64,000 bases of DNA from Bacillota bacterium (GTDB lineage Bacteria; Bacillota; SHA-98; Ch115; JABLXJ01), in the NCBI GenBank assembly GCA_012839815.1, contig DUMQ01000130.1, positions 1 to 64,000 of the forward strand, written 5' to 3'. The notes beneath the pieces are model-generated. The model was not told where the DNA came from, made no database searches, and was given only the letters and a program-made list of their open reading frames with translations. A program made the position numbers and the translations under genes. Shown here piece by piece: positions 43,743 to 52,814 of this stretch (the stretch's first letter is position 1; each line of letters begins with the position of its first letter).

Positions 43743-44123
43743 GTTAGTGCGCAAGAATACCCGGACCTTTCGCAGGTAACAGCTACCAGTGCTGCACAGT
43801 GGCCGTGGCGTCTCGCATCTCTCCGCCCGGCGGACGCGGCCTGCTCGACTAAGTGTAGGTTCCTTAATTTGTGCCAGTTTACCAGCACGTCCCAGGGGTT
43901 GCCGGTGTTGCGTTCCGGGGACGGCGCGCTCGCGGCGCGCCTCCGTTGAAATTTGGCGTGAGGGCCTTGCCAAATTTCAAAAGGCCCCGTCACGCAAGCA
44001 CCGGCAACCCCTGGGAAAACGTCAGTAATCTTCGAACCTACACTTAGCCGCGTCGGCCGGGCGGAGAGATGCCAGACGCCCTATGCAAGTGCCCAAAAGG
44101 GCAGAGATTTTTGCGCACTAACT
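43741..44123. mobile_element. Full copy R6 of the nested-palindrome repeat (foldback/MITE-like)
   Basis: The termini TTAGTGCGCAA and TTGCGCACTAA form an inverted repeat. Inner arms also pair: GCATCTCTCCGCCCGG...CTAAGTGTAGGTTC with its complement on the right, and CCCAGGGGTTGCCGGTGTTGCGT (43891-43913) with ACGCAAGCACCGGCAACCCCTGGG (43992-44015). The 78-bp core has its own hairpins. No transposase or credible ORF is present. Partial copies occur at 1, 3.5, 25.0, 25.7 and 40.3 kb. Mobility is inferred from dispersal and ends. Confidence 0.85.
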
Positions 44124-44179
44124 CAGCATATACTCTGCTACATGATACGCGCGGGGCGGCGCGACGACCAGCCATCGTG

Positions 44180-44800
44180 TCACCCTTTGAATTCGGCGGC
44201 GCACTGCGCAAACCGCCCCTCAAGCACATACGGCCCCATCGGCGACATCCCGTGGCCGCGGCGTTCCGGTGTGACGCGGATCTTATCCGTCATGGCCAGG
44301 CTAGGTATCTCTTTATGGTTTACCCAGAAACCAGGCAACTGGGCTGGCGCCAGGTCGATGAAATTACGGGGCGTCCCATCCCTCATCAGAATCCACGCAG
44401 TATAGATATTGAAATCTGACCCAAATTTCGACGGGTCGGGCATTCCCATTGTGGCCACAAACACGTGCCCGGTTTCGGCGGGATGCGACAGCACAACGCC
44501 CGGGTTGGGTACCCTTTTTTCTACAGGATTCAAAACGAAGCAGCACCATCCGGGCACCACGGCCACTGCCGGCGGTGCTGGAGCAGGTGGCGCCGCCGGT
44601 GGAGCTGGAGGCGGCATGGTAGGCGGTGACGGGTGCATTCCCATCACGGGTATACGTATGACTTGTCCAACCATGATTACGTCCGGGCTCGTGATGCTGG
44701 GGTTGGCTGCCATTATAGCCTGCACGGTCGTGCCGAAACGCTGGGCGATTGTGGTCAGCGTATCCCCTGCCTGGACTCGATATTCTGTAAACTGCATCAT
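44180..44800 (-). CDS. LysM-domain protein with proline-rich linker
   Basis: This 206-residue protein has one N-terminal LysM domain (YRVQAGDTLTTIAQRFGTTVQAIMAANPSI...VIRIPV). A Pro/Ala linker (about 58-80) leads to a C-terminal domain of about 120 residues that I do not recognise (GWCCFVLNPVEKRVPNPGVVL...). There is no signal peptide, as in spore-coat LysM proteins such as SafA, so a sporulation role is possible but unproven. GGGGGG lies before the ATG. It is isolated between the repeat and the ctsR operon. Confidence 0.8.
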   Translation of the reverse strand: MMQFTEYRVQAGDTLTTIAQRFGTTVQAIMAANPSITSPDVIMVGQVIRIPVMGMHPSPPTMPPPAPPAAPPAPAPPAVAVVPGWCCFVLNPVEKRVPNPGVVLSHPAETGHVFVATMGMPDPSKFGSDFNIYTAWILMRDGTPRNFIDLAPAQLPGFWVNHKEIPSLAMTDKIRVTPERRGHGMSPMGPYVLEGRFAQCAAEFKG

Positions 44801-45086
44801 GGTATATCCCCCCTTCGCAGCTAATTACGAAATTCCCCATACGGGGCTCTCGGAATTGCCTATGATATAATATTCAGCATATTCACCCGTTGGGACCCCC
44901 GGGAGACTTCGCAAGCCCTAGCACAAATACGGCGCCGGTGCCGGGCAAGATGAAAGTGCCACGAGAGAAGGATATGGCATAAAATTTGTAGATCTTTGGA
45001 GATAGTTTATCATATTGGCTTATTTTATCCAGATATTCCATGATATGATCAAATATTATGGGTGCATATTTTGCCCCAAAGTATAT

Positions 45087-45092
45087 TATAAT
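45087..45092 (+). promoter_or_regulatory. -10 element of the ctsR operon promoter
   Basis: TATAAT lies 9 bp before the CtsR operator. A clear -35 is not visible at 17 bp. The rest of the 44801-45257 gap is AT-rich with no gene. Confidence 0.55.
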
Positions 45093-45100
45093 AGGGTTGA

Positions 45101-45118
45101 AGGTCAAAGAAGGTCAAA
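45101..45118 (+). promoter_or_regulatory. CtsR operator (tandem heptad)
   Basis: AGGTCAAAGAAGGTCAAA is an exact match to the CtsR consensus (A/GGTCAAANANA/GGTCAAA). It overlaps the expected transcription start, as in other class III heat-shock operons, and implies self-repression by CtsR. Confidence 0.93.
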
Positions 45119-45257
45119 AAGAAACGGGTTGCCAGTTGGGAGCAGGCTGGGAGCAAGGATCTGGGTCCAGCCATGGGTCCAGGGGAAGGCTCAGCTTGGG
45201 CAAGGATAAGGATAAGGTTATGTGTAAGATGATTTTATGAAAGTAGGAAGTGATAGT

Positions 45258-45716
45258 GTGGGCAGCCTTGCCGATTACATCGAACGTTACTTAAAGAGCC
45301 TGGTCGATGAGGCGGCCCAGGGCATAATTGAAATCCAGCGCCGGGAGTTGGCTGAGAAGTTCAACTGCGTCCCTTCGCAGATAAACTACGTTTTGAAGAC
45401 CCGTTTTACAGTAGCACACGGCTATATCGTTGAGACCAGACGGGGAGGCGGTGGATACATCCGGATCATCAAGGTCCAGAGGAGGCCCGGAAACGAGCTG
45501 GCAAGATCGTTAGAGGAAGCGATTGGCCATGCGATAAGCCGGGGGGATGCCGAGGACCTGCTCCGGCGCCTGGAGGATAGCGGTGCCATTGATGAAGCGC
45601 AGAGGTTACTTGTAAAGTCTGTCCTTCACCAGGAAACCTTTGGAGTCGATCCTGTAATCGAGGATGTCCTTAGGGCGCGGATACTCAAGGCCATCCTGGT
45701 GGTTCTAATGAGTTGA
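45258..45716 (+). CDS. ctsR: Class III stress repressor CtsR
   Basis: CtsR represses clp genes at normal temperature. I start at GTG 45258 (MGSLADYIERYLKSLV) because AGGAAGTG sits just upstream; the track start at 45237 adds seven residues. The DNA-binding domain includes RRELAEKFNCVPSQINYVLKTRF and the wing RRGGGGYIRI; the C-terminal domain holds residues that McsB would phosphorylate. It is the first gene of ctsR-mcsA-mcsB-clpC. Confidence 0.95.
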   Translation: MGSLADYIERYLKSLVDEAAQGIIEIQRRELAEKFNCVPSQINYVLKTRFTVAHGYIVETRRGGGGYIRIIKVQRRPGNELARSLEEAIGHAISRGDAEDLLRRLEDSGAIDEAQRLLVKSVLHQETFGVDPVIEDVLRARILKAILVVLMS

Positions 45717-45752
45717 CAGGAGAATTCCCATAATATTATGGAGGTGGGATAT

Positions 45753-46280
45753 ATGATTTGCGACGAGTGCAAGAAGCGCCCGGCCAACGTTCACCTGACG
45801 AAGATCATCAATGGACATAAAACCGAGATGCACCTTTGTGAGGAGTGCGCCAGGGCAAAGGGAGAGCTTGATTTCTTCGGCGCTCCGGAGTTCTCGTTCC
45901 ATAATCTTCTCGCAGGGCTTATTCACCCCGAGCCGATGGGTATCGGAATGACTATGCCCTCGCCGTACAGGACGCCGCGTAAATGCGAAACGTGCGGCCT
46001 CGATTATACGGATTTTACGCAGTCAGGGTTCCTCGGGTGCAGCAACTGTTATGCGGATTTTCACCAGCAGCTCGAACCCCTGCTCCGGAGGATCCACGGG
46101 AGCACGAGGCACGTTGGAAAGGTGCCCGGCAGGACGAGCGGTACTCTCAAGATCCGGAAGGACATTGAATCACTGCGAGCCGAGTTGCAGAAGTGCATCG
46201 CCAGGGAGGAGTACGAGAAGGCTGCGGAGATAAGGGACAGGATCCATGAGCTTGAAGGCAAGCTCAATGAATCGGCTTGA
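45753..46280 (+). CDS. mcsA: McsA, activator of the protein arginine kinase
   Basis: McsA is a zinc-binding adaptor that activates McsB. Two Cys4-like clusters are visible (CDECKKRPANVHL...LCEECARAKG and CETCGLDYTDF...GCSNCY), followed by a C-terminal UVR motif (LQKCIAREEYEKAAEIRDRIHELE). I use ATG 45753, 5 bp after GGAGGTGGG. It overlaps the longest mcsB frame and lies between ctsR and mcsB. Confidence 0.93.
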   Translation: MICDECKKRPANVHLTKIINGHKTEMHLCEECARAKGELDFFGAPEFSFHNLLAGLIHPEPMGIGMTMPSPYRTPRKCETCGLDYTDFTQSGFLGCSNCYADFHQQLEPLLRRIHGSTRHVGKVPGRTSGTLKIRKDIESLRAELQKCIAREEYEKAAEIRDRIHELEGKLNESA

Positions 46281-46336
46281 GACGGGTTGAGGGCGGCAAG
46301 GATTTGACGGCAAGGAATTATAGGGTGGTGAGGAGC

Positions 46337-47392
46337 ATGTCACTGAAGGATATAATAGAAAAAACGCTGAGTGCGTGGATGAAGGATGGTGGGCCGGAGG
46401 CGGATGTGGTCTTGAGCACCCGGATACGGGTGGCCAGAAATCTAAATAATGTCCCGTTCCCGCACGTGGCCTCCGATGCCGATCTTAAAGGTGTCGTGGA
46501 TGCTGTCAGGGACGCCGTCAAGCGTTCGCCTACCCTCGCCAGCCTTCAAGTGCTGGATCTGGCCGAGGTTTCGCCGCTGGACCGGCAGATCCTTGTGGAG
46601 AAGCACCTGGTCAGCCCCCAGCATATAGGCCAGGTGAAGAACAGAGCCGTGATCCTCCGCAAGGATGAGGTCGTAAGCATAATGATCAACGAAGAGGACC
46701 ATATCCGTATCCAGACGATTTTCCCCGGGTTCCAGCCGGAAAAGGCATGGGAACTCTGTAACGAGGTGGATGATGGACTGGAGCGGGGCCTTGATTATGC
46801 CTTCGATGAGAAGATAGGCTATCTCACAGCGTGTCCCACCAATGTCGGGACGGGACTCAGGGCATCGGTGATGATGCACCTTCCCGCATTAGCCGTGACC
46901 AACCAGGTGGGCAGGGTCCTATCCACCGTGTCTCACCTCGGGATAGCCGTAAGGGGTCTCTACGGGGAGGGCACGGAGTCCTCAGGGAATATATATCAAC
47001 TCTCGAACCAGGTTACCCTCGGGCGGACGGAAGAGGACATCCTTGAAAATATCAAGGGTGTGGCGCGGCAGATCATTGATCAGGAGCGTGGGGCGCGGAG
47101 TTATCTCATGCGCGAGACAAGGAGACAACTTGAGGACAGGGTTTATAGGGCTTATGGAATTCTGGCCAACGCGAGGATGATCACATCTGAAGAGGCGCTT
47201 CGCCTTCTCTCGGATGTCAGGCTCGGGATCGATACGGGTCTCATCCCGGGTATAGACAGGAAGATATTTAATGAGCTTATGGTTTTGACGCGCCCTGCTT
47301 ATCTACAAAAACTAATGGGGAGGGAGCTCAGCCCTCCTGAACGCGATGTTGAGAGGGCGTCCTTTATAAGGGAGAGAATCAAGGAGGGCTAA
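46337..47392 (+). CDS. mcsB: Protein arginine kinase McsB
   Basis: McsB phosphorylates arginines on CtsR and on proteins destined for ClpCP. The guanido-kinase catalytic fold shows VVLSTRIRVARNL, INEEDHIRIQTI, LTACPTNVGTGLRASVMMHLP and RGLYGEGTE. I start at ATG 46337 (MSLKDIIEKTL), giving 351 aa. The residues for ATP and the catalytic Cys (TACPTNVG) are intact. Confidence 0.95.
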   Translation: MSLKDIIEKTLSAWMKDGGPEADVVLSTRIRVARNLNNVPFPHVASDADLKGVVDAVRDAVKRSPTLASLQVLDLAEVSPLDRQILVEKHLVSPQHIGQVKNRAVILRKDEVVSIMINEEDHIRIQTIFPGFQPEKAWELCNEVDDGLERGLDYAFDEKIGYLTACPTNVGTGLRASVMMHLPALAVTNQVGRVLSTVSHLGIAVRGLYGEGTESSGNIYQLSNQVTLGRTEEDILENIKGVARQIIDQERGARSYLMRETRRQLEDRVYRAYGILANARMITSEEALRLLSDVRLGIDTGLIPGIDRKIFNELMVLTRPAYLQKLMGRELSPPERDVERASFIRERIKEG

Positions 47393-47494
47393 AATGATAT
47401 AAAGGGATAATAAGGCAAGGATGATAGAGTCTTGACAAGACAATACGATCAGGACAAATAAGATTTGGATCTAGTCAGGAAGGAAGTGATACAA

Positions 47495-49942
47495 ATGATG
47501 TTTGGCGGGCTTACAGAGAGGGCCCAGAGGGTTTTGCAGCTCTCTCAGGAGGAAGCCAGGAGGCTTGGACATGACGTAGTCGGGACAGAACACATCTTAT
47601 TGGGGCTTGTCGCCGAGGGCCAGGGGGTTGCTGCGCGGGCTCTCCAGAATCTTGGCATAAGCTTGGAAAACGTTCGTAGCCAGGTCGAGAAGTTGATCGG
47701 GACGGGCGAGCCTACGCGGGCCAATGTTATTGCTTTGACGCCGCGGGCCAAGAGGGTTCTTGAACTTGCAATGGATGAGGCGCGCAGGCTCGGGCATGGC
47801 TATATTGGAACAGAGCATATCCTCCTCGGTTTGATAAGGGAAGGCGAGGGCGTGGCTGCCCAGGTGCTTTCGAATCTCGGCGCCGACCTCGATAAGGTAC
47901 GCAAGGAGGTTATGTCACTCCTCGGCGCGGGCGGGGCGGTCGCTCCTGCCGGGAAGGCCGGTGCCACCCGTACGCCAACCCTCGACCAGTTTGGCAGGGA
48001 CCTGACCGCTTTGGCGAGGGATGGTAAACTCGATCCCGTGATCGGCCGCGAGAAGGAGATAGAGCGAGTCATCCAGGTACTGAGCCGGAGAACGAAGAAC
48101 AACCCTGTGCTCATCGGAGACCCCGGGGTTGGGAAGACTGCGATTGCCGAGGGCCTCGCCCAGAAGATAGTGAAGGGTGATGTGCCAGAGGTGCTCGCTG
48201 ATAAGCGCGTTGTTACGCTTGATATGGGATCGATCGTCGCTGGGACTAAATTCCGCGGGGAGTTCGAGGAGCGCCTGAAGCGGGTTATCGATGAGATCCG
48301 GGCGGCCGGGGATATCATCCTCTTCATCGACGAGCTTCACACGATAGTTGGAGCGGGAGCCGCGGAGGGTGCGATTGATGCTGCCAACATCCTCAAGCCC
48401 GCTCTCGCCAGGGGCGAACTCCAGTGCATCGGCGCGACGACCCTCGATGAATACCGCAAGCATGTGGAGAGGGACGCGGCCCTGGAGCGGAGATTCCAGC
48501 CGATCCAGGTCGGTGAGCCGACAGTTGATGAGACGATTGCCATACTTGAAGGTCTACGCGACCGGTACGAGGCCCATCACAGGGTAAAGATCACGGATGA
48601 GGCCCTGAAGGCTGCGGCCAGGCTGTCGGACCGGTACATCACCGACAGGTTCCTGCCGGATAAGGCCATCGACCTTATAGATGAGGCATCTTCGAGGGTC
48701 AGGCTCCAGACCCAGGTTGCCCCGCCCGACCTGAAGAAGCTCGAGGATGAAATGAACCGGATAAAGGCCGAGAAGGAGTCGGCGATCCAGAATGAGGAGT
48801 TTGAGAAGGCTGCCGGCCTGCGGGACAAGGAGCAGAAGCTTCGCGAGGAGATCGAAGCCAAGAAGGCAGAATGGCAGAGCAAGCGAGGGAGGCTCGATGC
48901 GACCGTAACTGAGGAGGACATAGCCTATGTCGTTTCGAGCTGGACCGGAATCCCCGTGAGCAAGCTCGCGCAGGAGGAGACGGAGAGGCTCCTCAAGCTG
49001 GAGGAGATTCTGCATGAGCGGGTTATAGGACAGGACGAGGCCGTGTCCGTGGTTGCAAAGGCGGTTCGAAGGGCCCGGGCTGGCCTCAAGGACCCGAAGA
49101 GGCCTGTAGGATCCTTCATATTCCTCGGCCCCACGGGCGTAGGCAAGACTGAGCTGGCGCGCGCCCTTGCTGAGGCGCTCTTTGGCGATGAGGACGCCAT
49201 GATAGCGCTTGATATGTCCGAGTACATGGAGCGCCACACCGTATCGAGGTTGATCGGTGCGCCCCCGGGCTACGTGGGCTATGAGGAAGCCGGTCAGCTC
49301 ACTGAGAAAGTCCGGCGCCGGCCGTATTCGGTTGTCCTGTTTGATGAGATCGAAAAGGCCCACCCCGAGGTATTTAACGTGTTACTGCAGGTGCTCGAGG
49401 ATGGCCGCCTGACCGACGGCAAGGGGCGGACTGTCGACTTCCGTAATACAGTCATAATCATGACATCCAACGTAGGGGCCAACCTTATCGAACGCGCGGC
49501 CACCCTTGGTTTCCGCGCCGAGAAGGATGAAGAAGCAACATCATACGAGCAAATGAAGGAAAGGGTCCTGAGCGAGCTCAGGAGGACCTTCAGGCCCGAA
49601 TTCCTCAATAGAATCGACGAGGTCATCGTGTTCCACGCCCTCAACGAGGAGCAAATCCGCAGGATACTCGACCTCAGGCTGAAGGACCTGGAGAAGCAGC
49701 TGGCCGACCATGATATTAAGCTGGATGTGACGAGCGCGGCGAAGGATCTCCTTGTCAAGGAGGGCTTCAATAAGGAATATGGCGCCCGGCCTTTGAGAAG
49801 GGCGATCCAGAGGATGGTCGAAAACCGCATCTCCGAGGAGATGCTCGAGGGCAAGATCAAAGACGGCGATACCGTAAAGGTTGATGTGAAGGATAACGCC
49901 CTGACGTTTGAGGCCGTAAGAAGCACGGCGCCTGTCTCCTGA
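47495..49942 (+). CDS. clpC: ATP-dependent Clp protease ATPase subunit ClpC
   Basis: ClpC is a AAA+ unfoldase feeding ClpP. There are two Clp_N repeats (1-150), AAA1 with [16 protein letters not shown], a middle domain with UVR motif ([19 protein letters not shown]), and AAA2 with [16 protein letters not shown]. It has a ClpP-docking-type region near the C-terminus. ATG 47495 ([13 protein letters not shown]) is the family start; the track begins ten residues earlier at TTG. It is the last gene of the CtsR operon. Confidence 0.96.
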   Translation: MMFGGLTERAQRVLQLSQEEARRLGHDVVGTEHILLGLVAEGQGVAARALQNLGISLENVRSQVEKLIGTGEPTRANVIALTPRAKRVLELAMDEARRLGHGYIGTEHILLGLIREGEGVAAQVLSNLGADLDKVRKEVMSLLGAGGAVAPAGKAGATRTPTLDQFGRDLTALARDGKLDPVIGREKEIERVIQVLSRRTKNNPVLIGDPGVGKTAIAEGLAQKIVKGDVPEVLADKRVVTLDMGSIVAGTKFRGEFEERLKRVIDEIRAAGDIILFIDELHTIVGAGAAEGAIDAANILKPALARGELQCIGATTLDEYRKHVERDAALERRFQPIQVGEPTVDETIAILEGLRDRYEAHHRVKITDEALKAAARLSDRYITDRFLPDKAIDLIDEASSRVRLQTQVAPPDLKKLEDEMNRIKAEKESAIQNEEFEKAAGLRDKEQKLREEIEAKKAEWQSKRGRLDATVTEEDIAYVVSSWTGIPVSKLAQEETERLLKLEEILHERVIGQDEAVSVVAKAVRRARAGLKDPKRPVGSFIFLGPTGVGKTELARALAEALFGDEDAMIALDMSEYMERHTVSRLIGAPPGYVGYEEAGQLTEKVRRRPYSVVLFDEIEKAHPEVFNVLLQVLEDGRLTDGKGRTVDFRNTVIIMTSNVGANLIERAATLGFRAEKDEEATSYEQMKERVLSELRRTFRPEFLNRIDEVIVFHALNEEQIRRILDLRLKDLEKQLADHDIKLDVTSAAKDLLVKEGFNKEYGARPLRRAIQRMVENRISEEMLEGKIKDGDTVKVDVKDNALTFEAVRSTAPVS

Positions 49943-49969
49943 GTCATAGGTAGCCTGAGTCATAGGTAG

Positions 49970-49999
49970 TTGCTATGCCGGAGGCCGCTATGCTATAAT
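49970..49999 (+). promoter_or_regulatory. Promoter of hom-thrB
   Basis: TTGCTA, 18 bp, TATAAT lies about 120 bp before hom. Just upstream, CCTGAGTCATAGGTAG occurs twice in tandem (about 49938-49969); the first copy overlaps the clpC stop. Confidence 0.65.
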
Positions 50000-50121
50000 G
50001 TTGGCAATACTGCATAGACATGCGGTAGACGATTAGACGGTTGCGATGCGCGCCTCCGGCTCCGCCTGGCGGGGCCTGTATGAATGGATGAATGGGCGCC
50101 GAGGTGAAGGGATGATTTTTC

Positions 50122-51429
50122 GTGGGCGAGAGGGAGATAGGAATCGGGCTGCTGGGTTGCGGAACGGTCGGCACGGGTGTCCTTGAGATTCTCGGGCGGA
50201 ATGTGGAAGCGGTCACCGGGCACACAGGGGTGCCCATTCGCGTCAGGAAGGTCCTCGTGAGGGATAAGTCCAAACCGCGAAGGGTCGCCTTGAACCAGGA
50301 TATACTGACCACCAGTTTTCAGGACATCCTCGATGACGATAGCATCCAGATCGTGGTTGAGGTCATGGGGGGACTCGAACCGGCGGGCGAGTACATACTG
50401 GGTGCCTTCCGGCGCGGCAAGCATGTTGTTACCGCCAATAAGGAGCTGCTTGCCAAGCGAGGCCCGGAGATATTTGAGTCCTCGCGGAAACACGGGGTGA
50501 TGTTACGCTTCGAGGGGAGCGTCGCGGGTGGGATCCCAATTATAAAGCCGCTTGAGGAGTGCCTCGCAGCCAACAGGATTCAAGAGGTAATGGGCATCAT
50601 CAACGGGACAACCAACTATATTTTGACCAAGATGACCTCCGAGGGGCGCCAGTTCGAGGACGTGTTGCGCGAGGCCCAGGAGAAAGGGTTTGCCGAGGCG
50701 AATCCGTCCGACGATATTGAAGGAAGGGACGCCGCGTACAAGCTGGCGATTCTCGCCTCTATAGCCTTTGGCACAGAAGTAAGCCCTGATAAGGTCTATA
50801 CGGAAGGCATAACGAAGATAACACCGCTTGATATCGAGTATGCAAGGGAGCTCGGGTTCGTCATAAAGCTCCTGGCGATAGGCAAGGAGGTGGACGGGGC
50901 AATCGAGGCCCGCGTCCATCCTACATTCGTCCCGGCTCGCCACCCGCTCGCGAGCGTCAATGACGCTTTCAACGCGATCTTTGTGAGGGGCAACGCCGTC
51001 GGCGACCTGATGTTTTACGGCCGCGGCGCCGGGGACCTGCCGACAGGGAGCGCTGTGGTGGCTGATATCATTGACGTCGCCAATTCGATACTTTCCGGCG
51101 TGCCGGCGGGAGCCATAGGCCCGGGCTTTGTGACCTGGAATGGCGGGCGGAAAATATCGGATATAGACTCCGTGAGCACGAGGTACTATATTCACCTCAA
51201 GGTTATCGACCGCCCCGGGGTGCTCGCCAGCATAGCCAGGGCATTCGGAGACCATGAGGTGAGCCTGGAATCCGTGATCCAAAAGGGTAGAGGGCAGAAC
51301 CCCGTGGGGCTTGTCTTTGTAACCCACAGGGTGCTTGAGCGTAATGTTCGCGCCGCACTGAGGGTGATTAAGGATTTGCCCGTGGTGATGGATATTTCCA
51401 ACGTTATACGGGTGGAGGGCGAGGCGTAA
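50122..51429 (+). CDS. hom: Homoserine dehydrogenase
   Basis: This enzyme reduces aspartate semialdehyde to homoserine. The Rossmann start is GLLGCGTVGTGVLE, with GGLEPAGEYI and the catalytic region IINGTTNYILTKM...GFAEANPSDDIEGRDAAYKLAILAS. The C-terminal ACT domain (YIHLKVIDRPGVLASIARAFG) suggests feedback control. The GTG start is preceded by a rather distant GAGGTGAAGGG. Aspartate semialdehyde is also the substrate of the SAM-controlled DUF39 route at 16 kb. Confidence 0.96.
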   Translation: MGEREIGIGLLGCGTVGTGVLEILGRNVEAVTGHTGVPIRVRKVLVRDKSKPRRVALNQDILTTSFQDILDDDSIQIVVEVMGGLEPAGEYILGAFRRGKHVVTANKELLAKRGPEIFESSRKHGVMLRFEGSVAGGIPIIKPLEECLAANRIQEVMGIINGTTNYILTKMTSEGRQFEDVLREAQEKGFAEANPSDDIEGRDAAYKLAILASIAFGTEVSPDKVYTEGITKITPLDIEYARELGFVIKLLAIGKEVDGAIEARVHPTFVPARHPLASVNDAFNAIFVRGNAVGDLMFYGRGAGDLPTGSAVVADIIDVANSILSGVPAGAIGPGFVTWNGGRKISDIDSVSTRYYIHLKVIDRPGVLASIARAFGDHEVSLESVIQKGRGQNPVGLVFVTHRVLERNVRAALRVIKDLPVVMDISNVIRVEGEA

Positions 51430-52812
51430 ATGTCTGGCGCGGCCGGAGCGGTAGCCAGGGTCGTGATCCCGGCTACGTGCGCAAATCTTGGCCCGGGTTT
51501 TGACGCGCTCGGGATGGCCATAGGGATTTACAACGAAGTCGAGATGGTCGAGGTCGAGACGGAGGAGATCAAGGGCGCGCTAAGCATTCAAGTCTTCGGG
51601 GAGGGCGAAGCGTCGCTCCCGAGGGATGAGTCCAACCTCGTTTACCGGGCGGCGAAGACTGCATGTGAGGCAGCCGGCCGTGAAATGCCTCCTGTACGTT
51701 TGACCCTTGTAAACAGGATACCCCTTTCCCGTGGCCTGGGAAGCAGCTCGGCCGCAATTGTCGGAGGGCTGCTTGCCGCCAACGCGATCCTTGGCCAACC
51801 GCTCAGCCTCGAGGATGTCTTTGAGCTGGCCGTCAGGCTGGAAGGACACCCGGATAATGTCGCCCCGGCCATTTTCGGCGGGGTGGTCGCAAGCCTCACG
51901 GGCGGTTCCGGACCACGACACGTCGGGATTAGCCTCCCGCCCGTTCTTGAGGTCGGCGTGAACATCGTGGTCTGCGTTCCTTCGTTTCATGTGTCTACAG
52001 GTCATGCGCGCTCTATACTCCCTGAGGCTGTGAGCTTCTCAGACGCCGTTTTTAATGTCGGGAGGGTGGCGTTTCTGGTGGCCGCCCTTTCCCAGGGGCG
52101 GTGTGACCTCCTGGCAGAGGCGATGAGCGACCGCCTTCACCAGCCATACCGGGTGACGCTCGTTCCCGGCCTGGATGACGTTATCAAGGATGCGGTGGCG
52201 TCAGGGGCAGCGGGCGCGGCCCTCAGCGGGTCGGGGCCATCGGTGGTGGCCCTGGTGGGAGGCGATGCATCGCGCGCCTCGATGACAGCCGAGGTCATGA
52301 GGAGGGCTTTCGGGCGTCACGGCATTGAAGCCAGGTCCTATATTACGAAAATCTCGCCGGCGGGGGCCAGGGTAATCCAGCAAAGCGAGCTTGGCGATGT
52401 AGCGGTTGCTTCCCGGCGGCTCGTGGCTGAGGGTTTAGGGCTGGTCGTGGTCAAGGATGGCAGGGTTATATCCGCCTCGCGCGAGAGCGGTATACGCCCG
52501 TTGTTGAACGCCGTGATGCAATTTGATGGCGAGCTTGAAGGGGCTGCCGTGGCTGACAAGATCATGGGCAGGGCATCCGCCCTCCTATGCATAGAGGCCG
52601 GGGTGCGTGCGGTCTACGCGCCGGTTATGGCTCACGGGGCCGCAGGAGAGCTCGCCCGGCGTGGGATCGATTTCACGGCTGGCATGATCGTGCCGCGAAT
52701 CCTGAATCACGCGGGGAACGACTCGTGCCCCTTCGAGAAACTGACGATGGATATCACGGACCCGGGAGAGGCTTTTTGTGCAATCCGGGCATTCGCGTTG
52801 GGAGAAGTTTAA
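51430..52812 (+). CDS. thrB: Homoserine kinase fused to a DUF1893 domain
   Basis: Residues 1 to about 305 are a GHMP-type homoserine kinase (PATCANLGPGFDALG, PLSRGLGSSSAAIVGG, GAALSGSGPSVVAL) acting in threonine synthesis. Residues of about 320-460 form a DUF1893/TM1506-like domain (LVVVKDGRVISASRESGIRPLL, ADKIMGRASALLCIEAGVRAVYAPVMAHGA, NDSCPFEK), a deaminase-like fold of unknown function. Ordinary ThrB is about 300 aa. The start abuts the hom stop. No frameshift or separate start is evident. Confidence 0.9.
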   Translation: MSGAAGAVARVVIPATCANLGPGFDALGMAIGIYNEVEMVEVETEEIKGALSIQVFGEGEASLPRDESNLVYRAAKTACEAAGREMPPVRLTLVNRIPLSRGLGSSSAAIVGGLLAANAILGQPLSLEDVFELAVRLEGHPDNVAPAIFGGVVASLTGGSGPRHVGISLPPVLEVGVNIVVCVPSFHVSTGHARSILPEAVSFSDAVFNVGRVAFLVAALSQGRCDLLAEAMSDRLHQPYRVTLVPGLDDVIKDAVASGAAGAALSGSGPSVVALVGGDASRASMTAEVMRRAFGRHGIEARSYITKISPAGARVIQQSELGDVAVASRRLVAEGLGLVVVKDGRVISASRESGIRPLLNAVMQFDGELEGAAVADKIMGRASALLCIEAGVRAVYAPVMAHGAAGELARRGIDFTAGMIVPRILNHAGNDSCPFEKLTMDITDPGEAFCAIRAFALGEV

Positions 52813-52814
52813 AA

